From Mycobacteriales bacterium (GTDB taxonomy: Bacteria; Actinomycetota; Actinomycetes; Mycobacteriales; QHCD01), in contig DASXJE010000006.1 in assembly GCA_036497565.1 (NCBI GenBank), forward strand, positions 16,097 to 80,096: a DNA stretch of 64,000 nt, in the 5' to 3' direction. Each line of letters opens with the position of its first letter. The first letter of the stretch is position 1. Below are positions 1 through 8,866 of this stretch, in pieces. The translations under genes and the position numbers were made by a program. Below the pieces are notes generated by a model that ran no database searches, had not been told where the DNA came from, and saw only the letters and a list, made by a program, of their open reading frames with translations.

Positions 1-1
1 C

Positions 2-88
2 GGGCAGGACTACATCATCCTGCGGGAACGCGACATCCACGCCATCGCCGCGGAGCGGGTGGAGCCGTCGACCGGGCTCTACCTCTAG
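2..88 (+). CDS. GroES-like co-chaperonin, C-terminal fragment
   Basis: The window opens inside a gene. The frame from base 2 gives 28 codons ending in TAG, reading GQDYIILRERDIHAI and finishing in STGLYL. The segment resembles the last beta strand of Cpn10/GroES proteins (a Y-I/L-x-L-R-E-x-D-I-x-A-like pattern), which cap GroEL-type chaperonins, with a short C-terminal extension. Only the tail is visible, so the family call is tentative. Its stop overlaps the stop of the convergent DinB gene within CTAG. Confidence 0.5.
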   Translation, partial: GQDYIILRERDIHAIAAERVEPSTGLYL

Positions 89-651
89 ACCGATCGGCCG
101 CCGTGGGCGTAGAGGTCGCGCAGCAGCGCCACCTCGGCCCCGTGGTGGGCGACCTCGTCGATGGCGTGCAGCACCAGGCCCGCCCAGGGGTCGGCCGCGT
201 AGGGGCCCCAATCCGGACCGAGAGCGCGCCACATCCCATCCTCACCGAGCCCGTCCAGCCCGGACCGGAACGCCGCCCAGCCCTTGTCCAGCGCGACCAG
301 CGCGTCGTCGACGTGCTCGTACCAGTCGCGGTCGGTGACGTCGAGCGGCCACTCGCCCAATCCTTCGGCGGTGTAGCCGGACAGGCACTCCGAGCCGATG
401 TGCCACAGCCGCCAGGCGATCGTCGTGACCGGTGCCGGATCCGGGGCAGGGATGACCCGCTCCACGCGCCACACGCCGTCGTCGCCGGCACGCACGGACC
501 AGCAGCCGGCAACGGGCTCGAACAGGTATTCGTCCTGACTCAGACCCTCGAGGCGGCCCCGGAAGCGGGACCAGATGTAGTCGAAGCCTCCGAGCAACAG
601 CGGACCGACGGCACGGGTGGGGGCACCGGGTTCAGCGGACATGCCGGTCAC
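85..651 (-). CDS. DinB-fold (mycothiol-dependent-like) protein
   Basis: About 188 residues. The pattern WRLWHIG near the middle and HAIDEVAHHGAEVALLRDLY at the C terminus match the DinB/YfiT-like four-helix bundle with His metal ligands. Such proteins include mycothiol-dependent metalloenzymes and many of unknown substrate. A GGAGG lies 11 bases before the GTG at 651; an ATG three codons further in (642) is the alternative start. It lies about 26 bases downstream of the methyltransferase gene and is probably co-transcribed with it. Substrate unknown. Confidence 0.8.
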   Translation of the reverse strand: MTGMSAEPGAPTRAVGPLLLGGFDYIWSRFRGRLEGLSQDEYLFEPVAGCWSVRAGDDGVWRVERVIPAPDPAPVTTIAWRLWHIGSECLSGYTAEGLGEWPLDVTDRDWYEHVDDALVALDKGWAAFRSGLDGLGEDGMWRALGPDWGPYAADPWAGLVLHAIDEVAHHGAEVALLRDLYAHGGRSV

Positions 652-677
652 GCTAACAACGACCTCCGACAAATCTG

Positions 678-1295
678 CTAGGCGGCCAGCGCGACGCCGA
701 GCGAGTCGGCACCGGCGAACTTCGGGCCGCCCTTCTCGTAGAAGACGTCGAGGTCGGCGATGGTGAGGCCGGCATCGGTCAGCAGGCGAACGATGGGGCG
801 GCTGAAGGTGCACCCGGCGAACAGCCGCCGCTCGATCGGGTCGAGGCGTCGCTGCCAGCGCTGGACCCGCTCGTCCGGGGCCAGCCCGTGCTCGAGGAAA
901 TGCAGTGTCCCGCCCGGCTTGAGGACCCGGCGCAGCTCGCCCAGGGCTGCCATCGCATCGGGGATCGTGCACATCGTCCATGTGGACAACGCCGAGTCGA
1001 ACGTGTCGTCGGGGAACGGCATGGACTGTCCGTCGAGTCCGGCCCGCTCCACCGGTATCTCGGTCGTACCGACCCGCTCTGCAGCGAGCTTCCATGCGAG
1101 GTCTGAGGGCTCGACGGCGGTCACCCGACTCACGGTCGCCGGATAGAAGTCGATATTGAGCCCGGACCCGAACCCGATCTCCACCACATGACCGGTCAGG
1201 CCCGCGCAGACCCGCTCCCTCAGCGGCCGAAGTGCCTCCATTCCACCCAGCTTGTTCAACAGCCGCGGGACGACCCGTTCGTCGTAGTAACTCAT
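678..1295 (-). CDS. class I SAM-dependent methyltransferase
   Basis: 205 residues. Motif I is VVEIGFGSGLN (about residues 37-47), with an acidic residue ending strand 2 (VTAVEPS) and the later LGELRRVLKPGGTLHFLEHG typical of UbiE/COQ5-like Methyltransf_11 proteins. A Rossmann-fold methyltransferase acting on a small molecule or lipid is likely; the acceptor cannot be told from sequence. The ATG at 1295 was chosen because the methyltransferase fold begins right after it; upstream frame extensions overlap the neighbouring gene and look non-coding. It is followed closely by the DinB-fold gene. Confidence 0.85.
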   Translation of the reverse strand: MSYYDERVVPRLLNKLGGMEALRPLRERVCAGLTGHVVEIGFGSGLNIDFYPATVSRVTAVEPSDLAWKLAAERVGTTEIPVERAGLDGQSMPFPDDTFDSALSTWTMCTIPDAMAALGELRRVLKPGGTLHFLEHGLAPDERVQRWQRRLDPIERRLFAGCTFSRPIVRLLTDAGLTIADLDVFYEKGGPKFAGADSLGVALAA

Positions 1296-1398
1296 CGCTC
1301 CCACACCCTTCGCCGATCGGCAGGACCGACGCCTGCCGTCATGCACCGACGCTAGGAGCACCCGGCCGCGCGGGCATGAGCGATTCGCCCCATCTTCC

Positions 1399-2988
1399 TC
1401 AGGGGTGGGCGGCGCCGGCTGCGGGCTCGAAGCTGCCCACGAGCCCGTGCTGCGTGGCATACAGCGTCGCGCTGGCCCGGCTGGAGACCCCGAGTTTGCT
1501 GTAGATGTGTTCCACGTGGTTGGCGACGGTCTTCGGCGAGACCACGAGTTCGGCGGCGATCTGCCGGTTCGAACGGCCACGCGCCAGCAGTCCCAGTACC
1601 TCCACCTCGCGGGCCGTAAGCCCCGCGGGCCAGGCGCGCAGGGCGGGCGCCCGATGGCCCGCCGCGGCCAACACCGCATCGACCGCGGCGCCGTCCAGGC
1701 GCCCGGCGGTGACCTCGGCGCGCAACTCCCGCACGATCCGGTCTGGAGGCAGCGCGGGCCGGTACGGACGGGGTTCGGTCCTGGCGTGATAGCTGTCCGC
1801 CGCGGCGAGCAGCCGGTCCGCGGGAGTCAGCGCGGCGGCGGTCAATCCGCCAGGATAGCCGGACCCGTCCAATCGCTCGTGGTGACGGGTCGCGATCACC
1901 CGACTGGCATCCAATCCGGTCAGCCGGGCGAGCATGCGGTCGGTCAGATACGGATGCAGGCGGACGCGTTCGAACTCGGCCTTGGTCAACGGACCGGGCT
2001 TGTCCCAGATCGCGTTCGACACTCCGAGTCGGCCGAGGTCGTGCACGTAACCGGCCCGGCGCAACGTCACGACGTCGTGGTCGGAGTGTCCGGACAGCCG
2101 GGCCGCTTCGCCGACGAGGTTCGCGACGCCTCGCGAATGCCCTGCCAGGTAAGGAGATTTGAGATCTACGAGGTCGGCCATCGCCATCAGGACATCGTCG
2201 AGTTCGGTGCCGCTGACCCGGCGGGACAGCTCCGGCTCGGCGGCCAGGATCGCGTCCCAGTCAGCCGCCTCGTCGAGACCGTCGAGGACATCCGGCGCAT
2301 GGTCGAAGAACAGGTCGACGACGGTCGGGTCGAAGTCTGCACTGCGGTTTCTCCGGGCGATCGTCCGTGCGGCGTCGATGCCGCGCCGCCGGCTGAAGAT
2401 CTCGATCGGGCTGGCGAAATGCACCAGTCTGGCGGGCAGGCAGATCTCGTCGCCCACGCGATGGTCGGGATAGCCCTTGCCGTCCCACTGCTCGTAACCC
2501 TGACGCAGCGCCGCGCAGACCTCGTCGTTCAGCCCGATCCGGCCGGCGAACTGGGCGGCCAACGTGGAGTGGGTCGCCATGAACGCGAGCACCTCCTTCT
2601 GCCCCGAGAATGCGAAGGTGGCCAGCCGCTTGGCACGGGCCGGCCCGGTGCCGTGCGAGCCCACCCGCCGGAGGATGAAGGAGATGGTTTGCGCCGTGCT
2701 CATGTCGAGCGTCTCGAATCCGTCGCCCTTGAGGGCGATGTCGTCCCCGAACCATTTCGCCTGCTCAGCCGCGTCGGCGTGGCAGTAGACGTTCATCATC
2801 AGCCCGAGGTAGTAGGTGGCCTCACGCTCGGCGTCGCTCGCGCCGGCGAGGTCGGCCAGCCGGAGCGCCACCACCGTCTGGCGCATGCAGTGCGCCATGG
2901 GTTGCCCGAGGCCGAGGTCGGCGGCGTAGGACAGGGTCGCCACGAGTTCCGCGATCCTGATGCTCCCCGTGCCCGGCCCACCGGCCAT
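1399..2988 (-). CDS. HD-GYP domain protein with C-terminal LuxR HTH
   Basis: 529 residues. The C-terminal half holds an HD-GYP domain: [12 protein letters not shown] carries the HD pair and [13 protein letters not shown] is the HHExxDGxGYP signature of this phosphodiesterase family. The final 65 residues ([22 protein letters not shown]...) form a LuxR/GerE helix-turn-helix. The combination suggests a regulator whose DNA binding is tied to a cyclic-dinucleotide or other phosphohydrolase activity. The N-terminal half is alpha-helical and also HD-like (atypical). The ATG at 2988 lies 17 bases after the response-regulator stop, so it is probably the last gene of the run starting at 8609. Confidence 0.85.
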   Translation of the reverse strand: MAGGPGTGSIRIAELVATLSYAADLGLGQPMAHCMRQTVVALRLADLAGASDAEREATYYLGLMMNVYCHADAAEQAKWFGDDIALKGDGFETLDMSTAQTISFILRRVGSHGTGPARAKRLATFAFSGQKEVLAFMATHSTLAAQFAGRIGLNDEVCAALRQGYEQWDGKGYPDHRVGDEICLPARLVHFASPIEIFSRRRGIDAARTIARRNRSADFDPTVVDLFFDHAPDVLDGLDEAADWDAILAAEPELSRRVSGTELDDVLMAMADLVDLKSPYLAGHSRGVANLVGEAARLSGHSDHDVVTLRRAGYVHDLGRLGVSNAIWDKPGPLTKAEFERVRLHPYLTDRMLARLTGLDASRVIATRHHERLDGSGYPGGLTAAALTPADRLLAAADSYHARTEPRPYRPALPPDRIVRELRAEVTAGRLDGAAVDAVLAAAGHRAPALRAWPAGLTAREVEVLGLLARGRSNRQIAAELVVSPKTVANHVEHIYSKLGVSSRASATLYATQHGLVGSFEPAAGAAHP

Positions 2989-3005
2989 GACTACAGCGTA
3001 GGCCC

Positions 3006-3635
3006 TCAGGAACCGGTCGAGCCGAGTCCGTGCCGCTGCGCCCACAATGCCGCTTGCGTGCGATCCGCGACGCCGATGCTGGCGAAGACCCGGGTCAGAT
3101 GAGCCTTGACCGTGCGCTCGGAGATACCGAGTGCCCGGCCGATTTGCTTGTTGGCCAGGCCTCGTACGACGAGTCTCAGCACCTCACGCTCCCGGTCGGT
3201 GAGCTCGTCGTCCGACCGCGCGGTACGCCGCGACAACAAGGTGCGCGCCACCTTCGAGTCGATCGGCGACTCGCCGTCGGCGGCGGCGCGGACCCCGCGG
3301 ATCAACTCCTCCGGTTTGGCGTCCTTGAGCAGATAACCGACTGCGCCGGCGTCCACCGCGTCGAGCACCAGCTCGCGGTCGCTGAAGGAGGTGAGTACGA
3401 CGACCGCCACGGACGGATCCGCCGCGACGATCGCCCGGGTGGCCTCGACACCACCCATCCCGGGCATGGACAGGTCCATGAGGATCACGTCCGGGCGCAG
3501 GTCGGCGGCGGCGGCGACCGCTTCCGCACCGTCGGAGGCCGACGCGACGACGGAGATGTCACCGACGGCGGTGAGCAACGACTCCAGTCCGGCTCGCAAC
3601 AGCCGATGGTCGTCGACCAGGAGCACGCGGATCAC
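3006..3635 (-). CDS. NarL/LuxR-family response regulator
   Basis: 209 residues. The receiver domain has the acidic pair in LLVDDHRLL, the phospho-acceptor Asp in [11 protein letters not shown] (about residue 55) and the conserved Lys in [10 protein letters not shown]. The C terminus holds a LuxR helix-turn-helix ([35 protein letters not shown]). It starts inside the last codons of the histidine kinase (4-base overlap), so the two form a cognate two-component pair. The regulated promoter is unknown; the long upstream operon is an obvious candidate. Confidence 0.95.
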   Translation of the reverse strand: MIRVLLVDDHRLLRAGLESLLTAVGDISVVASASDGAEAVAAAADLRPDVILMDLSMPGMGGVEATRAIVAADPSVAVVVLTSFSDRELVLDAVDAGAVGYLLKDAKPEELIRGVRAAADGESPIDSKVARTLLSRRTARSDDELTDREREVLRLVVRGLANKQIGRALGISERTVKAHLTRVFASIGVADRTQAALWAQRHGLGSTGS

Positions 3636-5002
3636 GTCGCGGGCACCTCCAGCCGGATGCGCGTACCCCGGCCCGCCGCGGAGTCGACCTCGAGGGAGGC
3701 ATCGGCGTCGGTGGCGAGATCGCGCAGCAGCCGCAGACCGAAATGGCCCCGATCGCCGGTCTGGCTCGGAACCGCCGGGTCGAATCCCACGCCGTCGTCG
3801 GCCATGGTCAGCACCAGCAGGTCGCCGACCCGGCGCAACTCGACGTCGACCTGCGTCGCCTGCGCATGTGACACCACGTTGCGCAGCGCCTCCTGCGCCA
3901 CCCGGAACACGAGCTCCTCGGCCTCCGGCGCCGCGTCGATCTCGTCCGGAACCGAAAGATGGACGTCGACGCCGCGGTCGGAAACCGTCGACGCCAGGTC
4001 GGCCAGCACCGCCGACAGTCCCGAGGTATGCAGGCTGGGCGGATAGATCTCGACGAGGAGCGACCGCAACGACCGGATCCCCCGGTGCACCGTGTCGGCG
4101 GCGCTGCGCAGGACGTGCGAGTCGTCCGGGCGGCCGGACCTGTTGGCTCGCTCCGCCGAGCCGGACAGCGAGTACGACGCCGCGACCAGATCCTGCACGA
4201 CGCCGTCGTGCAGGTCACCGGCGATGCGCCTCCGGGCGGTGTCGGATGCCGCGAGTGCATCGTGCATCAGCCGCTCGCGTTCCTGCTGGCTCGCGTCCAA
4301 CCGGCGGGCCATGCGCCGGGCGAGCGGGATCTGCACCAGTTGCAGCGCGACCAGCATTCCCAGGGTGATCGGCGCGAACTCCACCCAGATCCGGTGCTCC
4401 CGATCGGTCACCGCGCGATAGGAGGAGTAGGTCTCGAACAACAGCCGCTGACCGGACGGTGTGCGGACCGGCTGGTAGACCTCGAGCAGCTGGCCGTGAC
4501 CGCGCTCGAAACTGTTCTCCGGCTGGGACAGTTCGCTGACGGCAGCGTCCGCGTGGTTCTGGCGCAGAGCGTCGAGTTCCTCCGAGTCCAGCGGGTAGAC
4601 CTTGCCGATCAGCCGTGGCTCGTCGGAGTAGACGACCCGGCCGGAGGGAGTCCAGAGTTTGACCCGGATGACGGTGCGGCCGTTGACGATGCCGCCCGCC
4701 GCGGCGTTCATTCGGCGCAGGGCTGCCGGATCGCCCGCAACGAGACCATCGGTCAAGGCGGGCTGGATCACCGCACGGCCGAATGCGGCCGTCACGAGGC
4801 GGGCGTCGGCAATGGCCTCGTCCCGCGCGATCCCGCGGCTCACCAGCCCGCCGACGACGGCGACGATGACAAGGGCGACGACTCCGGCGGCCGCGAACTG
4901 GCGTACGGCGCGGCGGGTGTAGTTCGTGCGGGGCGGGGGGGTTCGTCCCCCGGCCGGACGCACGGGGACGTCGGCTATCGGTTTCGCGTCGACGTCCGTC
5001 AT
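3632..5002 (-). CDS. membrane sensor histidine kinase (HisKA_3)
   Basis: 456 residues. A membrane segment at about residues 35-55 (VVALVIVAVVGGLVSRGIA), an extracytoplasmic sensor region of about 150 residues, and a second membrane segment (FAPITLGMLVALQLVQ) precede the kinase core. The H box is RRRIAGDLHDGVVQDLVAAS, typical of NarX/DesK-type HisKA_3 kinases. The HATPase domain shows ADDGVGFDP and GHFGLRLLRDLA. The ATG at 5002 gives the full N terminus and lies 23 bases after the Ser/Thr kinase stop, suggesting the two-component pair is co-transcribed with the exporter/peptide/kinase genes. Confidence 0.93.
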   Translation of the reverse strand: MTDVDAKPIADVPVRPAGGRTPPPRTNYTRRAVRQFAAAGVVALVIVAVVGGLVSRGIARDEAIADARLVTAAFGRAVIQPALTDGLVAGDPAALRRMNAAAGGIVNGRTVIRVKLWTPSGRVVYSDEPRLIGKVYPLDSEELDALRQNHADAAVSELSQPENSFERGHGQLLEVYQPVRTPSGQRLLFETYSSYRAVTDREHRIWVEFAPITLGMLVALQLVQIPLARRMARRLDASQQERERLMHDALAASDTARRRIAGDLHDGVVQDLVAASYSLSGSAERANRSGRPDDSHVLRSAADTVHRGIRSLRSLLVEIYPPSLHTSGLSAVLADLASTVSDRGVDVHLSVPDEIDAAPEAEELVFRVAQEALRNVVSHAQATQVDVELRRVGDLLVLTMADDGVGFDPAVPSQTGDRGHFGLRLLRDLATDADASLEVDSAAGRGTRIRLEVPAT

Positions 5003-5025
5003 CGGCCCTGCCCTCGCTCGTACGG

Positions 5026-5952
5026 TCAAGGGCTCAGTCTGCCTTGACCCGGGCGGCGCAGGGGCGCGGAGCGGGGAGCCGGAGCGGGGAGCCGGGCCGG
5101 ACCACCGCTCGGGAGCGCCGCGGTCGCCCATTCCGGCCAGGTGGGGGCCGATCCCGCGGGGAGGGCCGCCGCGAGCTCGGTGAGGAGATGGGCCGCGTCG
5201 GCGGGTCGGGCCGCCGGATCGGGGTCCCGCAGCCGGGTCAGCACCGTCGCCAGCTCGATCGGCAGCGCCCCGAGATCTTCCGGCAGCCAATCGACGTCCC
5301 CGACAGCGGCCTCGGCGAGGATCGTGCCGAGCGCGTAGAGGTCGGCCGCGGGCTCAGCCGCGGCACCGCGCTCCTGCTCGGGCGCGCGGTAGCCGTCGCT
5401 GCCCTGGGGTGCGTCCGCCCGGCCGGCGGTCCCGATCGGGCAGGCGAGACCGAGATCGAGCAGCACCGGCCGGCCCTCGCGGATGACGACGTTCTCCGGC
5501 TTCAGGTCGCGGTGCACGAAACCCCGGCCGTGCAGGTAGTGCAGCGCGCCGGCGAGATGCATCCCCAAAAGTACGAGGTCGGCGGGCCCGAGCGGGCCGT
5601 CGTCGATGACGGTGTCGAGGCTCGGTCCCTCGACGTACTCGAGGACGAGGTGGGGCAGCGGTTCATCCGAACCGTCGTGGAGCAGGCGTTGGAAGCCGGT
5701 GTGCCGGATCTGCCCCAGCAGTACGGCCTCGGCCCGCAACGTCGCGGCGGATCGCGGCTCCGCGGCGTACGACGGACGGGGCAGCTTGACGGCGACGGGC
5801 GCCCACCGATCGATCGACCAGGCCAGCCACATCTCCCGCCGTACGCCGTCGCCCAGCAACTCCCAGGCGAGCAGCCCCGGCAGCAGGAGATCTCCCGGGC
5901 CCGCGGACCAGCTGTCGGCCGTCGCGGCGGGTGTCGTCTCGGAGAGGGTCAC
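5026..5952 (-). CDS. Hanks-type Ser/Thr protein kinase, soluble
   Basis: 308 residues starting at a GTG behind AGGACAGG. Visible kinase motifs: VAVK (ATP-anchoring Lys), LVLEYVEGPSL (hinge), FVHRDLKPENVV (catalytic loop), LLDLGLA (DLG in place of DFG), YRAPEQ (APE-like) and DLYALGTILAEA. The glycine loop is poorly conserved (LGDGVRREMWLAWS). No membrane segment or extracellular sensor domain is seen; the C-terminal 35 residues are Pro/Arg-rich. It lies 97 bases downstream of the Arg-Ser repeat peptide gene, separated by a perfect hairpin, and upstream of the histidine kinase. By position the peptide is the obvious candidate substrate, which is inference. Confidence 0.9.
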   Translation of the reverse strand: MTLSETTPAATADSWSAGPGDLLLPGLLAWELLGDGVRREMWLAWSIDRWAPVAVKLPRPSYAAEPRSAATLRAEAVLLGQIRHTGFQRLLHDGSDEPLPHLVLEYVEGPSLDTVIDDGPLGPADLVLLGMHLAGALHYLHGRGFVHRDLKPENVVIREGRPVLLDLGLACPIGTAGRADAPQGSDGYRAPEQERGAAAEPAADLYALGTILAEAAVGDVDWLPEDLGALPIELATVLTRLRDPDPAARPADAAHLLTELAAALPAGSAPTWPEWATAALPSGGPARLPAPAPRSAPLRRPGQGRLSP

Positions 5953-5996
5953 GGTGCGCCTGTCCTGGAGGGAGGTGGGTCTGAGATGGTCGAGGT

Positions 5997-6033
5997 CGGA
6001 CGGGGCCGGCGCATTGATCGCCGGCCCCGTCCG
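5997..6033 (-). terminator. perfect hairpin between peptide and kinase genes
   Basis: A 15-base perfect inverted repeat (arms 5997-6011 and 6019-6033, arm CGGACGGGGCCGGCG) around a 7-base loop. It lies 16 bases after the stop of the small peptide gene and 44 bases before the kinase start. There is no strong U tract on the minus-strand transcript, so it may be a partial terminator/attenuator or an mRNA-stabilising hairpin. Such an element would let the peptide be made in excess over the downstream kinase. Confidence 0.65.
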
Positions 6034-6049
6034 GATTTCACCTCACCGT

Positions 6050-6163
6050 TCAGTCGCGCGAGCGCGAGCGGGAACGGCTACGCGACCGGCTGTGGCGCCG
6101 ACCGTGGTGCGACGGGTGCGAAACAACGGCACCGCGAATGCGGCCTTGACTCGTCTTGGACAT
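6050..6163 (-). CDS. 37-residue Arg-Ser repeat peptide
   Basis: Translates as MSKTSQGRIRGAVV, a short His/Ser stretch (SHPSHHGRRH), then six uninterrupted Ser-Arg dipeptides and a terminal Asp. Support that it is a gene: the ATG at 6163 is only 5 bases after the ABC exporter stop, and a strong ribosome binding site (GAGAGGGGG, 8-base spacing) sits in the last codons of that gene. The stop is followed by a hairpin. The tail looks like the RS domains that eukaryotic SR-protein kinases phosphorylate, and a Ser/Thr kinase gene follows. It could be an exported, modified peptide (RiPP-like precursor), a nucleic-acid-binding peptide, or an exporter cofactor. No family was recognised. Confidence 0.75.
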   Translation of the reverse strand: MSKTSQGRIRGAVVSHPSHHGRRHSRSRSRSRSRSRD

Positions 6164-6168
6164 AAGGT

Positions 6169-7965
6169 TCACCCCCTCTCGGTGCTCGTGGTGAACACGG
6201 GAAGCGTGGTGCTCACCGTGGAGGATTCGAGGGACGCCGGGCGCCCGTTGCGGCGCCGGGCGGCGCCGTGGTTTTCGATCCGACCGCCGTCGAGCACGAC
6301 CACGCGGTCGGCGAGGGCGGCGACCGCCGGATCGTGGGTGACGAGCAGGGTCGCGCGACCGGTCGAGGCCCGGCGCAGCGCGGACATCACCGCCGTGGCC
6401 GATTGGGCGTCGAGGCCCGAGGTCGGTTCATCGAGGAGCAGGACCGGGGCGTCGCGGACCACGGCCCGGGCGAGTGCGAGGCGGCGCCGCTGGCCGCCGG
6501 AGAGGCGCACGCCGCCCTCCCCCACCACCGCGTCGTACCCGTCGGGCAGGTCGCGGACGAAGGGCTCGAGCAACGCGGTCCGGGCCGCGAGCCGGATGTC
6601 GAGGTCGGTGACCGCGGGCCGCCCGAAGGCGATGTTGTCGCGGATCGAACCGTCGAGCAGCCACGGATCCTGCGGCACGAGGGCGATCTGGCGGCGGACC
6701 GAGGCGACCGAGCAGTTCCGTACGTCGACGCCGTCGAAGGTGATGACACCGCTGTCGGGGTCGTAGAGCCGGAGCAGGAGGTTGAGCAGCGTGGACTTGC
6801 CCTCGCCCGAGCTGCCCATGATCGCGACGGTCTCGTCGATGCGGACCGTCAGGTCGACTCCGCGCAGCACAGGAAGGTCCGGTGAGTAGCCGAACCGCAC
6901 GCCGGTCAGGGCGACCTCGGTGGTCAGCGCCGGGGCGGACCCGACCTCGTCGTCGCGGGGTTGGTGTTCGTCACTGTCCAGCAGTTCGACGATGCGGGCG
7001 CGGCTCGCGGCGCCCCGCGACAGGGTCGACGACAGCCGGGTGAGGGAACGCACCGGGCCGTAGAGGCTGGCGACGTAGGACAGCACGACGAGCAGGGTGC
7101 CGATGGAGACGGCGCCGTCGGTCACCCGGATGACGCCGGCACACAGGACCAGGCCCGCACCGATCGCGAGTACCAGATCGGCGACCGGCCCCAGCCGGCG
7201 TTCCACGCCCAGCGCATCGATCTCCGAACGCGTCGAGGAACGACCGGCGACGGCGAACTCGTGCTGTGCGCGGTCGTTCTGGTCGAATGCCTGGATCACC
7301 CGGACGTTGCGCAGGAGGTCACCGGCGCGGGCGGCGAGCCGGCCTTGTGCAGCCCGTGCGGTGGCATGCGAGGTCCGCACCCGGGCACGCCGGCGAATCG
7401 CCACGATCGCGAGTACCGGCGTGACCGCGAGCGCGACCCCCGCCAGCGGCGGATCCACCAGCAGCAGCACGAGCAGCATGCCGACGAGCTCGAGCGAACC
7501 GGGGATCACGCTCTCGTACCAGACCACGAGCGAGTCCTCGGTGCGCCGTACGTCGGTGGTGAGCCGCGACACGAGTTCGGTGCTGCGGTGTCGGTCGTGG
7601 AACCGCAGCGAGAGCCCGAGCAGTCGGGTCATGAGTGCATTGCGGAGGTCGGCACCGATCCGCTCGGCGGCGACGCCGACCAGCATCTCGGCGATGTATC
7701 CGCAGGCCGCGCCGAGCAACGTAAGGAAGACGGAGGCGGCCGCGGCAACGGCGGCCAATTGCACCGTGGACAACGAGTCGAGCGGTGCCAGCCAACTCGG
7801 CATGGCCTGATGCTGCAGTCCCTGGTCGACCGCGATCGCGAGTGGCCACGGCCGGGCGAGATCGAGCACCGCCTCGGCGACGGTCAGCGCGGTTGCGGCG
7901 GAGAGCGAGCCCCGGTAGGGCCGCCGGAACTCGGCGACCGACCGGCTCACCACTGCGGTCGTCAC
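6169..7965 (-). CDS. ABC exporter, fused membrane and ATPase domains
   Basis: 598 residues. Six membrane helices of an exporter-type transmembrane domain fill about residues 15-320; the ATPase follows with Walker A GSSGEGKST, signature LSGGQRRRLALARA, Walker B VLLLDEPTSGLD and H-loop LLVTHDP. The family exports lipids, drugs or peptides, usually as a dimer. No N-terminal C39 peptidase is present, so it would not itself cleave a leader. The GTG at 7965 overlaps the stop of the surface-protein gene by 4 bases. The next gene, 5 bases downstream, is the Arg-Ser peptide, a possible cargo (inference). Confidence 0.93.
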   Translation of the reverse strand: MTTAVVSRSVAEFRRPYRGSLSAATALTVAEAVLDLARPWPLAIAVDQGLQHQAMPSWLAPLDSLSTVQLAAVAAAASVFLTLLGAACGYIAEMLVGVAAERIGADLRNALMTRLLGLSLRFHDRHRSTELVSRLTTDVRRTEDSLVVWYESVIPGSLELVGMLLVLLLVDPPLAGVALAVTPVLAIVAIRRRARVRTSHATARAAQGRLAARAGDLLRNVRVIQAFDQNDRAQHEFAVAGRSSTRSEIDALGVERRLGPVADLVLAIGAGLVLCAGVIRVTDGAVSIGTLLVVLSYVASLYGPVRSLTRLSSTLSRGAASRARIVELLDSDEHQPRDDEVGSAPALTTEVALTGVRFGYSPDLPVLRGVDLTVRIDETVAIMGSSGEGKSTLLNLLLRLYDPDSGVITFDGVDVRNCSVASVRRQIALVPQDPWLLDGSIRDNIAFGRPAVTDLDIRLAARTALLEPFVRDLPDGYDAVVGEGGVRLSGGQRRRLALARAVVRDAPVLLLDEPTSGLDAQSATAVMSALRRASTGRATLLVTHDPAVAALADRVVVLDGGRIENHGAARRRNGRPASLESSTVSTTLPVFTTSTERG

Positions 7966-8609
7966 TGCTCGACCGACTTCATCCGGGCCAGCGTGCGGGC
8001 GCCCGCGGCGAGCAGCCCGAGGACGAAGACCAGGACACCGGCGCCGACGGCCGCCGCGAACAACGCCGACGATCCGCCCGGCCCGCCGTCGCCGGCCGAC
8101 GTCACCGCCCCGGCAGCGGCCGACCGGGTCGCTGCGACGGAGGGAACGGCCGCGGCGGGACTGGTCGTCGCAGCGGGCCGATGGGCAGACGTCCGAGCAG
8201 ACGTCCGGGCGGCCGGTGTAGTCGCGCGGTGCGCAGACGGTGTCGTAGCCGTGGCGGTTGCGGGGGGCGCCGGCGTCCGGGCGGGCAGCGTGGTCGCCGG
8301 TTTGGTGGGCGTGACGGGAGGTGTCGCCGCGGGTTGTGGGGTGATCGCCGTCGGCGCCGGCGCAGGGTGCGCGTCGTCGTGCCCGGGCCCGCTCCGACCC
8401 GGGGCGCCCTGACCGGGTCCGCCGCCATGATGCTCGTCGCCGCGCCCCTGGTCCGCGCTGGAGACCGAGCCGCCCGAACCAGGGCCGCCCGAACCAGGGC
8501 CGTGGTCGGCGGCGGCGACCGACGGGATCAGCAGCACCGGGCCGGCGATGAGCACGGCGACGAGCGCCCACACCCACCAACCCGATCGCCCGTCCCGCGT
8601 AGCCCGCAT
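7962..8609 (-). CDS. Pro/Thr/Ala-rich surface protein, two membrane segments
   Basis: 215 residues. An N-terminal hydrophobic segment (WVWALVAVLIAGPVLLIPSV) looks like a signal peptide or anchor. It is followed by a Gly/His/Asp-rich stretch and a long low-complexity Pro/Thr/Ala region likely to be extended and possibly glycosylated. A C-terminal membrane helix (FAAAVGAGVLVFVLGLLAAGA) ends in basic residues. AGGAG lies 5 bases before the ATG. It is the first gene of the run leading to the exporter, peptide and kinases. No known family was recognised; a cell-surface or exporter-accessory role is inferred. Confidence 0.75.
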   Translation of the reverse strand: MRATRDGRSGWWVWALVAVLIAGPVLLIPSVAAADHGPGSGGPGSGGSVSSADQGRGDEHHGGGPGQGAPGRSGPGHDDAHPAPAPTAITPQPAATPPVTPTKPATTLPARTPAPPATATATTPSAHRATTPAARTSARTSAHRPAATTSPAAAVPSVAATRSAAAGAVTSAGDGGPGGSSALFAAAVGAGVLVFVLGLLAAGARTLARMKSVEQ

Positions 8610-8866
8610 CAGATCTCCTGGGTGCCGTGTCGCTGTGCACCGTGCGGTGCATCGAGTTCACCGTGACGTCACTCAGGTCGGGTCGTCCATCGCACCTTGG
8701 TCGTAGTACCTGCGCACCGGTCGCCCTCCGACCGGCGGTAGCAGTGGCCAGATCCGACCAAACCTCCACCCGTCCGGTGGCCGCCGGTAGCCTGAGCATT
8801 GAAGGGTTCTCCGCGGCTGGGCCGCGAGCGCACCGAACACCATGCTTGCGAGGAGAGGCACCTGCC

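Noticed and set aside
6050..6163. Lanthipeptide precursor
   Set aside because: The peptide has no Cys, and the kinase lacks a lyase or cyclase domain; a Ser-phosphorylation or other modification is more plausible.
8000..8500. Long plus-strand frames through the Pro/Thr-rich gene
   Set aside because: Low-complexity GC-rich sequence opens several frames; only the minus-strand reading gives signal, linker and membrane helix in order.
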